DNA of 64,000 nt from Zygnema cylindricum (GCA_037447655.1 JBBHKE010001558.1:402025-466024), one strand, 5' to 3'. Positions 1 to 11,301 are shown, numbered from the stretch's first letter. Translations and numbers: made by a program. Notes: generated by a model from the sequence alone, not told the origin.

Positions 1-127
1 TCCTTCAGTGACTACAACAAGTATGGGGGAGAGAGAGAAGAGATGGAGGCAGGCTGCCATCATTTCTTATATATGTTTCCGCTAATTTATTTTAAACTAG
101 AAAATACAAAAACTACTTATTTCAACA
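1..127 (-). mobile_element. copia family A LTR, U3 start fragment
   Basis: Reverse complement of the first ~125 bases of the family A LTRs seen at 16022-18511 and 18512-19524. It shares the block around 'ccttcagtgactacaacaag' and the 'ctagaaaatac' stretch, and ends (minus-strand start) in TGTTGAAATAAG. The rest of the LTR lies beyond the window edge. Confidence 0.75.
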
Positions 128-500
128 ACTCCTTCAACCCTCGGTGTCCGCAGTTCGGAACCGACCGGACTCTTCTCAGTTTCAAGCAGCGAAAGATCCA
201 AAAATCACCCAAAGGGACGATAGTGCCAACTACCAGCCCGAACTATGATTCCCAAAATGGACAGATCCCAAAACAAAGATGGCAATAGAGTCAAACAAAA
301 CAAAGATTCTTCCAAAAGAAAGTTTGTTGGATTTTCTGAGGGTTTTCACTGGAGACAGTACTGAAAAGCAACCTGTCTCCTTCGGCCCCAAGTGCCTTAT
401 ACATCAAAGTTTGTCCAAAATCAGGTCCAAAAGTCAAACCTACGCTATTAGCCAATGAGCGGCCAGCAACGGCAATCAAACTGACATAAGACAAAATAAT
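128..500 (-). repeat. dispersed repeat, inverted copy of 26925-27300
   Basis: The minus strand matches 26925-27300 over about 370 bases, sharing blocks such as 'cacttggggcc', 'ggagacaggttgcttttca' and 'tagttggcactat'. In the second copy it leads into a gag-like reading frame, so it is probably the LTR/leader of a further LTR-element family. No coding function is evident. Boundaries are approximate. Confidence 0.65.
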
Positions 501-3500
501 GTGCACTACTCTTGGGGCAAAAAGTTGGACCTCTGACCACGGCTAGATCCGCGGCCGGAAGTTATTATCTCTTCCACAGTTTTTAAGACAAAGTACTAAA
601 AAGACACGGAAGTGCCAAGCTTTGACTTAATGTAATTAATTAACCACTGGTCAGCTGAATCTGAACTGAATTGCTACAGACAGCTAACAGCAAAATCTAG
701 ATTACAGTCCGGAAGTCTACGTGGCAATCCACAATGTACCCTCCACTAGGGCTGGTGGAAGCTAGTACTATGTGACGGAACTGCGATCTTTCAGACGGTA
801 GAACTTTGTCGTCCGGCCTCCGTTAGGCACGAAACAAAGTGCGTCTTGTTCAGTAGAGGAAATACTTCAATCCTTCCGGCAGGTTGTGCGGGCTTCTCCG
901 AAATCTGAGAATAGTACGGGTTGGAAGGGTACGGAAATCCTCGGTAATATAGAAGTGTGCCTGAAAAGCACTCGAGCTTGACAAAGTTTTGTCTGTTTGC
1001 ATTCAATACAACTAGGAAAAGTACCTAATTTGTTTTGTCCGTATACGTCTGGTACAAATATTTTTTTGCATATTTTTGTACAGGGTCACAATATTCCGAT
1101 GCCACTTCAAGTCGAACGGACAAGAGACGCAAAAAGCAAAGTGCATCTTCTTCAACCGTGAAACGGCACAGGCTGGAAGTCGGTACGTCTACAATGTCAT
1201 GGAAGGACATGCAACGTCACAAGCAATTCTGAAAAATAACGTGCGACAGAACAGATCGTAGACGTTGACAACCATCACAGATATTGTCGACGTATACAAT
1301 TGTCGCAAACGAAAGTTGCGATTTTCGTTTTTACACATAGGGACACTTGAAAACCGGGGCGGATCTGCGCTAAAAATACAAAGAGTTCGCTAAGTTAGAA
1401 GTACATGGGGACATACCCTCTATCTCCATTGGATTTCCGAAAATCCCGCGTAGAGCATTTGAACGTATTAAAAAATGTTTTAGGGACAGTATGACTACAC
1501 ATCGTTACTATGGTTCAGATTTATTATTGTTAATGCGTAGTTAGTCGTGTTTTGTATCGGTAGATTCTACCGATAATTGATATGTATTTATTTTGCCCTA
1601 CCGATATATTTGCAAGGAATTCATTGAAGTGATATATTGATGTATGAGTACAGTGATTAAAGGTAAATGCAGTAAATGGCGTGGTTTTTGGATATTTTTG
1701 TAGGGTTTTCATTAGTATGACATTTATGTACGGAAATGTTGTGTAGTCGTACGGGAATTCTGTACTGGACTGTAGTTGCATTTCTACAAAGTACGGACAG
1801 GATTGTGATAAGTGAAATCACATACTATATACTGTATAAAGTACAACATGCTATAGTATGGTCTTCATATATAATTTCATACATATTGGCAAGAACAAAT
1901 TTATCCATTCCGGAGCGATACGTTGGCCCCTTTGCCGGTCGTTATCGAAATTATCGCGATAAGAAATTTAACGATACACAACTCTAAACACTAAAATTAT
2001 ATAACATTAAATTAGTGGAGAGTGGCGGGTTGTAGTCCACTCCCTTAAATAGTGTTGTGAAGGGCCAAAAAAAGTTACGACCGATTTAGTGTTCTTATCG
2101 CTCATAACGATGGCTAGTGTACAGTACTGTACCGTATTCTACAGTACTGTACCGTACTTTACAATACTTTCTTGGCTGAGTTTCATACTACACCGCGAAT
2201 AGCTATTGACGTAAAGAAATTATTAGTGTGAAGAAATGAGGAATAGATTTTATTTCCAAAAACGCGATGGTAAGACCATCAAAGTACAAAACATGATTAT
2301 TACTAAAATGAATTGATGACCAAGACCAAAATCCTTAAGGACTAAAAACACAATAAAAGTGCTTAAAAAGCCTATAAGAAAACAAATATAACAAGTACAA
2401 CAAAACTAAACTATTGAAACACTACAAACTACCCTAGACACTAATGCCTCAAACCACGCCAAACTAAAGATCAGAACCACAAATATCATCTATATGCGCC
2501 GGGTGAAGAAACAAGAACAGTAATGCTAATCTACACATTTGACACTATTTAGGATACATATTCCCATGTGGTTTTTTTGCACATTTTCGTTGGGTGTGTG
2601 CCCATGTGTTCAATTAAGGGTTTTTTTCCCTCGTTTTCACAAAAAATGGGACTTGCAAAGAGAAAATCTTACGCCGTACGAGAAAAGGGCAAGAACCAAA
2701 GTACATTCTGCGTCATCTTCGAAATTGGATGGTACGTCAAATTGATGTTATCATCATCACGACCAACTTCCACGTCACGCCAACTCATCTCCACACTTGT
2801 ACTGGAATCAGATCGCGACCTGATTGTAATTAAACTAATACCCTATTGACGAATAGCAAAACAGTATTGCACGCGTGAAACGTCTTCAAAAATTTTTGAA
2901 CGAGGGAGAGTACACGCTATTTTTTTTCATGCTCGTCACGCGTATGTACGAACGAAAATGACAAGCATGTACGGAAAAGAAATTGCTGGGGTCTCGGACC
3001 TCCACTTTCATTCATGGGTCCTTTGCAAATGTTTAAGTTGTCCTTGTCTCCCCCCCTCTTTCTCAGTCGACCGCTCCTCTTTCTCTCTTCTTTAAACGAA
3101 ATGCAACAATAATAGTATCAAATGAAATATATTTTTGTTTTTTCTTTGTTTTGAATATTTTTTGTCATAGTTTGATGGCATATCAAATGATAAATGATAA
3201 GAAAAATAAATCGCGAAGCCATGGCGGAAAATCTACGTACTGACAACGTCACAAGGTAGCGTGATTTCGCTATGTCAGAAAACCATAAACATCTACAATG
3301 TCACAAAATCTCGATGTCTAAACCATCGTTGTTTTTGTAAACATCACCAATTTTAAGAAGTTTTGTTGACGTCTTAATTTCGTTTCGTATTTTTATTACT
3401 GTGTCTTGTTGAAATATAAAATCATTAGTTGAGTAAACAAAGCTGTGAGGGGAGATTAAGGACTTCGAATGTTTTTGTGAAAAGTTGTAATATTTACCCT

Positions 3501-4273
3501 TATTAGTGTTATGGTAACAAAAGGACATTAGAATGTATTGTACGTCATAGACACTTGTCGGCAAAGGGAGGACTATGTTGGTTTTACGGAAAAGTGCCGA
3601 CGACCACTTACACGCGGCGTATAGTTGACGAGCGGATTTATATGATCGGACGAACAAAGAATCAACCGCATATCTGGGAAATGTATGGTACGGTTAGCTA
3701 TAGTGACCGTTGATTGGTATCGTGTCGACGGACGCGATTTATGTGGAACCACAAATGACGAAGCACACTCGTACGAACTCGGGTGCTTTGTAATACACGA
3801 CCACAGTCGACTAGACGTTAGTGACAACTTTTGACTAAGCACCTAAAACAATTATTGTACGGTCTCCTATTTGTATATATTTGGAAAATACTGTTTTTTA
3901 GTTTAGCCTATTAGAAAATACTATGTAGTTTTTGGAGAGTTGCAATTAGGGTTTTTGGAAGTACTCAAGGTATAGTGAAGTACAGTTTGGGTAATTTGTC
4001 GTAGCATATAACAATACTGACAATCACCAGAATTAGTAGAGATCAGTAGATACTCATTGTGAGTATATAGTTTAGGACTTAGTCAAATTTATGTATCCAG
4101 TCTTGGGAATATAGTAATCAAAAGGCACTTTTTGAGAAACTTGGAGAGACTATATCTTATGGTTGACTAGGTCAATTGAGCTGCAAATTTGGGAATTGTC
4201 AGTATATTGTGTTATAAATTGTGGTGCTAAAGTTGGTTGTATAAGAGGTTACTTGATAGCTTTTGCTGATTTG
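501..4273. other. unassigned region, no supported gene
   Basis: Long AT-rich stretch in which I find no conserved protein, RNA gene or recognisable element. The small open frames are short and lack homology that I can recognise. Visible structure: two 20-base units containing the palindrome GTACAGTACTGTAC near 2119-2160, and GTAC-rich and 'cgcacgaa'-like words that also occur in the LTRs. The final few hundred bases before 4274 may be the degenerate 5' LTR of the copia fragment that follows. Confidence 0.5.
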
Positions 4274-4459
4274 ATGTCTAATTCCAATACTGCTGGTTCT
4301 CCTTCTGCAAACCGATTTTCCTCTTGCAACTGTGGTTGTAGAACAACTGGTTATGTGCCTTTCGTCAAAAATATCAATCTTCAATGGCCAAAAGAATGCG
4401 TATTGGGCGGCAATGGTCGAATAATATTTTGAAACTGTTGATTTATTGGGGGTGTTAGA
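4274..4459 (+). pseudogene. copia gag N-terminus fragment (family B-like)
   Basis: The ATG at 4274 and its MSNSNTAGS-type peptide resemble the family B gag start (MSTSITTAA at 43207, minus). After a frameshift the text reads EQLVMCLSSKISIF, then YWAAMVE, a stop, and YFETVDLLGVLD. This parallels the family B QQVMG...IPIFFG...YWAGMV...NLLDILDG. The degenerate PBS (GGTTATGTGCC, from 4349) is read through as in the other families. The fragment ends abruptly at the family D LTR at 4460. It is not functional: one frameshift, one nonsense codon and no downstream gag. Confidence 0.7.
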
Positions 4460-5651
4460 TGTTGTTCAAAGCCATTTTTCAGCCATGAATTTACCCTCGG
4501 AATCACCACAGACTACCCCAAAAACAGCCTACTTTGAATCCACTAAGAATTATACAGAATTACCAAAACAATCTGAAACTACATAAACAGAAAGTCCCCA
4601 AGACAATTAGTATCCCATAAAATTTTCATATGAAAATACAAAACAGAATTATCACACCACTCAGTCAAAGTTGCAAAAAAACAGCCTGCCAGAACTTTGA
4701 TGAATCTGACCAACGTCATTATGAATTCCCAAGCAAACTAGAATCACAATAGGTCTGCAATTTTTTCAAAATATGTCCAATACAAAAAGGAACACACATG
4801 CAAAATTTAAGATAATTTTGCCAATACAACTCAGAGAAATCCTCAGATAAAATTACCAAAAAGGAGCAAAACAGTTTTTGTCCAAAAAGTTTCCTAAGTC
4901 CAAAAATGACTAAGTCCTACAAATATACACTAGAGCTTACTACTGACTGTACGGAGGCATACCGGCCGTACGTAACCTATCAACTACCTCTATTAATTTG
5001 AGTATACCCTTTACTTCGTGATATGTCATAAACAAAAGATCTACACTAATAATTAATACACATATGACAAAATATTGTTGTAAATATTTACAAACCTTAC
5101 GAATTTCGTTTTATCAATCGGGACCGTCCAAAATAAATTTCATGTGATGGACGCGATTTCGCGTCCCTCACCAAAATGACCAAACTGACGTCGCTGCCGT
5201 CTGTAGCTCTTATTTGGCATTCTTGATGTCGTGACGTGTGGTCACACAATCCACTTCATGAACTAATACCACCTCATCCAAATTAGTCCGTACTGGTGGC
5301 GTCCTTTTCACTAAATGCCGCTCACGCCATTTTCAGTTCGAAATCCTCTCGTCATCATTATGATTTGTACCTGCAGTGTACTTATTCAAAATATTCCAAA
5401 ATCGGATCGCTCGCGATCCGCGGTACATTTACATATTCCACACCATTCCTTACGGTTTCTTTGCACCACTCAAATAATTCCGTACATCCCAAAACAATTA
5501 GTACCATTACTCCCCCAGTTCGCAAATCCATTGGAACCTCCACTGTAAATCAAGGTAGCGTACGCATTAAAAATCACGTCAACTACTCACGAAACATTGT
5601 GTACACATGAAACGTCGCGTACGCACGAAACTCACTTTTAAAAAACCAACA
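4460..5651 (-). mobile_element. family D solo LTR (1192 bp)
   Basis: On the minus strand it begins TGTTGGTTTTTTAAAAG and ends GAACAACA. It aligns along its length with the family D LTR at 48590-49782 (1193 bp), sharing the CGCACGAAAC-rich start, the 'acggctggtatgcctcc' block and the 'gcttccgagggtaaatt' end block. No internal sequence flanks it on either side. Flanking pentamers (TTAGA left, GTCGT right) do not match, so either the target-site duplication was lost in rearrangement or one edge is a recombination point. Confidence 0.8.
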
Positions 5652-5945
5652 GTCGTGAGTAGGCAGACCAAGACTTAGTGATATTGAGCTACCTCTCTCT
5701 AAGAGAGCTTGTAAATATAAAGGTCATTTTTGACCAGACATAACTTACTGCTTAGGAGAGAAAATTCAGAGATTCTTTTTGCTGTAGACTCAAAGGAGTC
5801 TTACCTTCATAGAGGTGAAGGTGGTCAGAGTTTTTGTTTGTCAAAGTGACAGTTATTCTTTGTGAAACACAAAAGGGTCAGGGTGATCCTAGAGACTTCG
5901 TGTGAGCTGCCTACTCTGAGGACCTATGGAGGTCTCATAGTTGCA
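5652..5945 (+). mobile_element. family A LTR, R-U5 fragment
   Basis: 3' part of a family A LTR in plus orientation: TATA-like 'gtaaatataaagg', the 'actcaaaggagt' stem, the gag ATG context 'ctatggaggtctca', and the end TTGCA at 5945. The 5' part is missing where the family D LTR abuts. It forms one arm of a large inverted repeat with 5960-6145. Confidence 0.75.
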
Positions 5946-5959
5946 CTAGGCCCATAACC

Positions 5960-6916
5960 TGCAACTCTGACAACCTTCACCCCCGTGAAGGCAAGACTCC
6001 CGTGAGTCTATAGCAAAAAAAATCTCTGAATTTTCTTCCCTGCGAAGTAATTTATGGCTGGTCAAAATTTGCCTTTATATTTATAAGCTCTCTTAGAGAG
6101 AGGTACCTCAATATCACTAAGTCTTGGTCTGCCTACTCACGACTACCTACTACGAAACCCTATTCTAATAAAAACACTATATAGTACAAGAAGGTACAAT
6201 GGGCGATGTACTTATTGTATGTCTATTGTACGACATAGTCTACGAGGTAACACCTCTCAAATTGGGAGCGATGGTTCCTATTCCCATCTTCTCCGGTATC
6301 AAATAATGCGGCGCCATGTGGCACCACGTAACGCTATCTCTAATTGCCGTCAAAAGCTCACTTTGGGTGGCGGCTACAATGCCCGTCGTTCGATCAAAAC
6401 ATATTTTACACGGTTCAAATTTCCGTACGTGCATGAATTGTTCCTCTTCGTTAGTTTGGTGTTAATTAGTTTTTTTCTTAATGTTTATATATCTTTGAAA
6501 TCAGTCACGTGTACTGTTTCGTAGCGCTTTAATGGTTAAGGCGCCAGGCTATATAGAATTTAGAGGTCGTAGGATCAAATCCGGATTTAGGCAAATATTT
6601 TGGTAAAATATCATCTACTTCAAAATCTGCCACTTTCTAAATATGGCGGCAGCCATGGCGTGCCTTTGATCCTCACTCTCTCTCTAAAAGTATAACTAAA
6701 ATAGAGAAGTGAAATATTAATTACCTCTTTTCAACAACAACTACCTTTCTCTCTCTAGACAGCACAGGAAGCCATGGCTCTAGCTCTCTCTTCAACCTTC
6801 AGTGACTGCGACAAGTGTGGGAGTTGAAGATAGGAGTTAGAGGCAGACTGCCTCGGCTTGTTTTCTACATTTCATTTTAGACCTAGAAATAACTAAAAGA
6901 ACCATTAATTTCTACA
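5960..6916 (-). mobile_element. family A LTR (957 bp) with PBS remnant
   Basis: Complete minus-strand LTR. It starts at 6916 with TGTAGAAATTAATGG and ends at 5960 with AGTTGCA, followed on the minus strand by GGTTATGGGCC (5949-5959), the remnant of the half-tRNA-Met primer-binding site. It carries the GTAC-rich U3 block (about 6180-6240) and a tRNA-like module (6520-6593). About 110 bases near its 3' end, including the gag start region, are deleted relative to 5652-5945. No internal region follows the PBS. Confidence 0.75.
6520..6593 (+). other. tRNA-Leu/Ser-like module in LTR U3 (antisense to LTR)
   Basis: Text resembles a class II tRNA 5' half: 'gtagcgctttaatggttaag' followed by 'gcgccaggct', an A-box/D-arm and anticodon-stem start typical of tRNA-Leu. 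A B-box-like GGATCAAATCC lies at 6572-6582. No complete cloverleaf can be folded by eye, so this is a tRNA-derived segment, not a working tRNA gene. Confidence 0.55.
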
Positions 6917-7360
6917 TGGGGATGCTTCTATGCGGAGATGCACATCTGGGTATGTATTGTATGTGGGAGACGTGGCTTGTTGATGGAGCAGCAAGCAACA
7001 AAAGGTCATTGCTTAATCCACTATGGAGGTAGAGTATATGGCCTGTGCTCTGTTGTAAAAGAATTAATGTGGGTCAAGTCTTTGCTTGGTGAACTTGGTC
7101 ATCTTAAGAGTGGTGTTCATAAAGTATTTTGTGATAATCAGGCAACTATTGCCATTTCTGCCAATCCTAAACACCATTTTAAAACAAAACATATGGACAT
7201 TAGACTTAGCTTCGTTAGGGAAAAGGTAGAAGACAGAATAATCAGTTTAGAATATAGACTAGATAGTGAAATGGTAGCAGATATGATGACCAAACGTGTG
7301 CCTTCCCCAAAGTTAATTTTCTGCAGGGAGAAGTGTGGTCTAAAATTAAAAGGTGACTAG
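6917..7360 (+). pseudogene. copia RNase H C-terminal fragment, family A
   Basis: Encodes the C-terminal part of a Ty1/copia polyprotein: the WSSKQQKV stretch, then frameshifted text, then VFCDNQATIAISANP, HFKTKHMDIRLSFVREKV and MVADMMTKRVPSPKL, the standard copia RNase H ending. It closely parallels 10061-10516 and 11661-11999. Frameshifts and a stop break the first 150 bases. It is truncated upstream exactly at the edge of the minus-strand LTR (6916) and ends just before the 3' LTR at 7372. Confidence 0.85.
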
Positions 7361-7371
7361 AAAATAAGGGT

Positions 7372-7681
7372 TGTGCAGAAATTAATGGTTATTTTTAGTA
7401 TTTTGTAGGTCTAAAATTAACTGCAGAAAAGAAGCCGAGGTAGTCTGCCTCTAACTCCTCTGTTCATCTCCCACACTTGTCGCACTTACTGAAGGTTCAA
7501 GAGGGAGATAGGGCCATGGCTGCCTGTGCTATCCAGAGAGAGACATGCATATGTTTTAGTAGATTTACTAAAAGGCTAATGACAGATCCAGGATTTGATC
7601 GTGGTACCTTCTTTTTGTCAAGCTAGCCGGTAGCGGTTAGCTTTAACCTACAAGTTTAGGATCGGTGTTAAGACATATAGG
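7372..7681 (+). mobile_element. family A 3' LTR, truncated
   Basis: Begins TGTGCAGAAATTAATGG after the purine-rich 'aaaataaggg' that would serve as polypurine tract of the RNase H fragment. It matches the first ~300 bases of other family A LTRs and ends abruptly inside the tRNA-like module at about 7681, where the pre-integrase text of a second element begins. Confidence 0.75.
7585..7672 (-). other. tRNA-like module in LTR U3
   Basis: Antisense to the surrounding LTR. Reverse-complement text has 'gttaaagctaacc' as the A-box region and GATCAAATCC as the B box. Cognate of the modules at 6520, 10741, 16284, 18223, 19229 and 20143. Confidence 0.45.
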
Positions 7682-7687
7682 GTTTGA

Positions 7688-8561
7688 TGTGAATCTAGAA
7701 AAGCTAAAAGAAATGAAAAATATGAGAGCAGTTGAAAGGATACGCTTTGGGGAAAATGAGAACTTAAGTGATTAAAGTGGGTGTGCTCAGGGTAAAGCAC
7801 ATAGATTACCATTTCCAAACGAAGCAACCTGTAAAGGAGAAAAAAATCTTGATTTGGTACACACGGACATTTGGGGACGGGCAAGAGTGCCATCACCCAG
7901 AGGGAAAAGATTTATGCTTACCATTACCGATGATTGGTCTCGGTACTCCCGGGTATATTTTTTGAAAAACAAATCAGAAACTCCGCAGTATTTCAAACAA
8001 TATATGGCATGGGCAGAAAAGCTTCACGAGACCTCAATAAAAAGAGTAAGAAGTGACAATGGAGGGGAATATACCTCCAATCAGTTTGATGAGTTCTTAA
8101 GAGAGGATGGTGTGCAACATCAAAAGATAGTTCCGGAAAACCCGGAAAAGAATGGTGTTGCAGAGAGATTGAATAGAACATTAAATGATAGTGCACGGAG
8201 TATGTTGTCAGATAAAAGGATAGGAAAAAGATTTTGGGCCGAAGCTATGAATTGTGCTAATTATTTGAGAAATATAGTACTTACTTCGGCGGTAAAAGGC
8301 CAAACTCCATATGAGAGATGGACCGGCCGAAAACCAAATCTATCTCACTTAAAGGTTTTTGGTAGTAAAGTCTTCAGTTTAGATACTGATAAATCTAACT
8401 GGAAACTTGATCCCAAAAGGAAACCCGGATACTTGCTGGGATATGATGAGGATGTAAAAGGGTATAGAGTGTATGATCTAAAGAGAGAAGATATAATTCT
8501 AGTAAAGCACCTGGTAGCTATGGATGAAGGGAAGTCGGCAGATCCCTTCAAATCCTCATAG
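7688..8561 (+). pseudogene. copia integrase (pre-integrase finger + DDE core), A1
   Basis: Integrase region of a copia polyprotein, which inserts the cDNA copy into chromosomes. The frame opens with NLEKLKEMKNM. A TAA at 7773 stands where the first Cys of the zinc-finger CxxC is expected, followed by SGCAQGKAHRLPF. The catalytic core is intact: first Asp in HTDIWG, second in RSDNGGEY, Glu in NGVAERLNRTL. The conserved YERWTGRKP and KVFGSKVF blocks follow. Translation would stop at TAG 8559, after which the same frame continues into the linker. The histidines of the HHCC finger are missing, consistent with the 5' truncation. No start is proposed because the protein is normally part of a polyprotein. 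Confidence 0.9.
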
Positions 8562-9032
8562 TCAGTCACAATCAGATTTGAGTCAGACAACTATGATGAC
8601 TTTCATCTTTCTAACTATTTGGGTCTCCAAGAAGATAATACTCTTGCAGGATCGGATGATATTATTGCAGGTTCAGATGATATTCTTGCAGGTTCAAAAC
8701 AGACCGAGAAAGACTTGGACTTGGAAACACCGGTGACACCTATACCTAAAGCGGAAGACGTGGTGGAAACGGATATGTATCCGAGAGACAGGGGAGAAGC
8801 CGTGGTGATTCGAAAGAATCCACGAGAACCATCAATTCCGGCTGCAGATTTTGAGGGAGGGAGAAGAAGCAACAAAAGACTTCAAGAGAAACAAGTTAAC
8901 AACAAGGTAACTAAACTCTCTCACCCGGATGAACCTCAAACATATGGAGAGACAATGAAATGTCAAGAGAAAAACCGGTGGAAGACGACCATCAATGAAG
9001 AGATGGCTTCAATCGTTGCGGCTGATACATAG
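8562..9032 (+). pseudogene. copia pol linker between integrase and RT, A1
   Basis: Same reading frame as the integrase. Low-complexity acidic/Ser-rich linker including a short internal repeat (AGSDDI twice and a third partial copy, 24-base DNA unit near 8645-8695), then PREPSIPAADFEGGRRSNKR, and MKCQEKNRWKTTINEEMASI, the usual lead-in to the copia RT domain. It ends at TAG 9030-9032 where the RT lead-in normally has Trp (the minus-strand sister at 13150 keeps TWELV). Confidence 0.8.
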
Positions 9033-9035
9033 GAG

Positions 9036-9776
9036 TTGGTGGACTGTCCACCCGATCGAAAACAAATTGGATGTAAGTGGGTTTTCAAATTAAAACTATA
9101 TCTGGACAATACTATTGAGCGGTATAAGGCCCGCTTAGTGGCCAAAGGTTTTACTCAGAAAGAGGGAATAGACTACGAAGAAACATTTGCTCCGGTCGTC
9201 AGATTTCCCTCAGTCCAAATACTTTTCAATCTGCCAACTGCAGAAGACATAGAAGTACACCAGATGGACATCACGACAACCTTCTTGCATGGAGAACTAG
9301 AGGAGGAGATCTTCATGCGACAGCTAGAAGGATTCGTGGAACAAGGAGAGGAAAGTAAGGTATGTCGGTTGATCAAATCTCTCTATGGTTTGAAACAAGC
9401 GCCCAGACAATGGAACAAGAAACTTGATGAGTTCCTTACTGGTCTGGGATACATCCAGATTAGTTCAGATCATTCAATATATGTTTTTGAAGATGAGGAA
9501 AGTGTCATTTTTATTCCAATTTACGTTGATGATTTGCTTGTTCTGAGTAAGTCAATGGAGAAAATAAACAAACTAAAAACATATCTAAAGGGAAGATTTG
9601 AAATGAAGGACATGGGGGAGGCAAAATATATTTTGGGAATAGAAGTAGAGAGAGATAGAGAAAAGAGAATAATTAGACTAACTCAGAAAGAGGTAATTAT
9701 AAACATGTTGGAAAAATTTTTAGATGGACAAAGCCAACAGTTGTACGATTCCCATGGACGTAAAGAAGGGAAGTGA
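9036..9776 (+). pseudogene. copia reverse transcriptase, A1
   Basis: RVT_2-type reverse transcriptase. Conserved blocks in order: GCKWVFKLK, RYKARLVAKGFTQKEGIDY, ETFAPVVR, HQMDITTTFLHGELEEEI (normally KTAFLHG, so the Lys-Thr-Ala is altered), LIKSLYGLKQAPRQW, DHSIYVF, and the catalytic YVDDLLVLSK with both aspartates present. Then GRFEMKDMGEAKYILGIEV. A single-base frameshift near 9716-9720 throws the end of the frame into nonsense. The correct continuation (MDKANSCT-type text) is in the next frame. Confidence 0.92.
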
Positions 9777-10516
9777 GGGGAGTGAGGAAGGAGATATCCT
9801 AATTCTAGATGATGAGTTAGGTCTAGAAGAGAAGAAGTTTATATAGAATATCCCATTCAGACAAGTAGTGGGCTGTCTGATTTATTTTATGAATTGTACA
9901 CGATCGGATTTGGCAGCAACTGTAGGAGTGCTAAGTAGGAGTCTGAATGCTCCTACCAAAAGGGATTGGGAAGAAGCTAAGAGGGTCCTCAGATATCTCA
10001 TAGGAACTAGCGATCTATGGCTGCATCTGGATAGGGAAAATACTCACATCACCACTTGCAGTGATGCCAACTATGGGGATGCTCCGATGCGAAGATGTAT
10101 ATCTGGGTGTGTTCGATATGGGGAATGGTGCTTGTTGCTGGAGCAGTAAACAACAAAAGGTCATTGCTCAATCTACCATGGAGGCAGAGTATATGGCATC
10201 TTGCTCTGCTGTGAAGGAATTGATATGGATCAAATCCTTGCTTGGTGAATTGGGGCATCTTAAGAGGGGAATTCAAAACATATTCTATGATAATGAAGCA
10301 GCAATTGCAATTGTTGCTAATCCTAAACATCACTTTAAAGCAAAACACATGGATATTAGACTTAGCTTTGTCAAGAAAAAGGTGGAGGACAAAATAATAA
10401 GTCTAGAGTATAGACCAGACAGTGAGATGGTGACAGACATGATGACAAAGCCTGTACCTTCTCCTAAATTAATTTTCAGCAAAGAGAAGTGTGGACTTAA
10501 ATTTAAAAGTGACTAG
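9717..10516 (+). pseudogene. copia RT end and RNase H, A1
   Basis: Continues the RT in a second frame from about 9720, with a TAG at 9843-9845. It then reads RQVVGCLIYFMNCTRSDLA and GVLSRSLNAP...WEEAKRVLRYLIGT, the connection domain. A further frameshift around 10080-10145 leads to RNase H: WSSKQQKVIAQSTMEAEYMA, VKELIWIKSLLGELGHLK, IFYDNEAAIAIVANP and HFKAKHMDIRLSF, ending KFKSD with TAG. RNase H degrades the RNA strand during cDNA synthesis. The stop is followed within 16 bases by the polypurine tract and LTR. Confidence 0.9.
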
Positions 10517-10740
10517 AAAAAAAAAGGGAGTGTTGAAATTAAAGGTTTACTTAGGTATTTTCTAGGTTACTTAATTGATCTAAATAGGAGCAGGAAAAAG
10601 CAGAGGCAACCTGCTTCTAACTTCTCTCTCTAGCCCCATACTTGTCGTAGTCACTGAAGGATGGACAGGAAGCTAGAGCCATTGCTGCCTATTTTTCCCT
10701 TAGAGTCCAAAGGGAGCCCTTTGGTAAACTTACCAAAAAG

Positions 10741-10820
10741 GTTGACGGACCTAGGATTTGATCCTGGTACCTGCTGGCCGTCCAAGTAGCTTAGTGTCGT
10801 TACCATGTAGCATTCCACCT
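10741..10820 (-). other. tRNA-like module in LTR U3
   Basis: Reverse complement carries GGATCAAATCC (10754-10764) within the paired context 'ccaggatcaaatcctagg', i.e. a T-arm-like hairpin, plus an upstream degenerate A box. Confidence 0.5.
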
Positions 10821-11156
10821 GTGTTGAAATATATAGGGTACGATAACTACTTAAAGACGTGGAAATAGAGAAGTTCATTTAATTGACGAACGGACCACAA
10901 TCAGAAAGACATAGTGAGATAGAATTACATCGAAAAGTACCGCTTATATTTTTAACGGCTATAAATTAAGACAAATATCAATCGGTTGGCGGAGGAAAAA
11001 GCCAAGATAACGGAATGGACGATTTGGCGGTTTGAGGTCACAACCACACCGGGTGACACGTGGCAACATGACATTCGATAGCGACATCTCCGATACATAC
11101 CATGGTGAACTCGGATATGACAGGTGTCGTCTTCTTGGCCATTTTGTACAATGGCC

Positions 11157-11193
11157 GTACAGAAAGTACTCTGGGCCAAGTACCTTTCTGTAC
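11157..11193. promoter_or_regulatory. GTAC-rich dyad in LTR-A U3
   Basis: Inverted repeat with arms GTACAGAAAGTACT and AGTACCTTTCTGTAC, preceded by TTGTACAATGGCC. The same arrangement recurs in all family A LTRs long enough to include it, about 110-120 bases upstream of the TATA box. Conservation between diverged LTRs suggests a promoter element. The binding factor is unknown. Confidence 0.5.
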
Positions 11194-11301
11194 TGTACAG
11201 TGAATTGATTGGGTACGTACTTCATTAGTAGAGGGATTAGACAGGGGTTTAGGACTTAGGAAAATTAGAGGTAGCCGCCTCTCTCTCCCAGAGAGCTGTT
11301 G

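Noticed and set aside
1035-1261. Short Lys/Arg/Ser-rich frames that resemble a zinc-finger lead-in and a similar frame near 2650
   Set aside because: Similarity between the two is weak, there are no complete Cys/His pairs, and neighbouring frames are closed.
3301-3657. 118-codon minus-strand open frame
   Set aside because: No ATG at the proposed start, no recognisable domain, lies in AT-rich unassigned DNA; a chance frame is likely.
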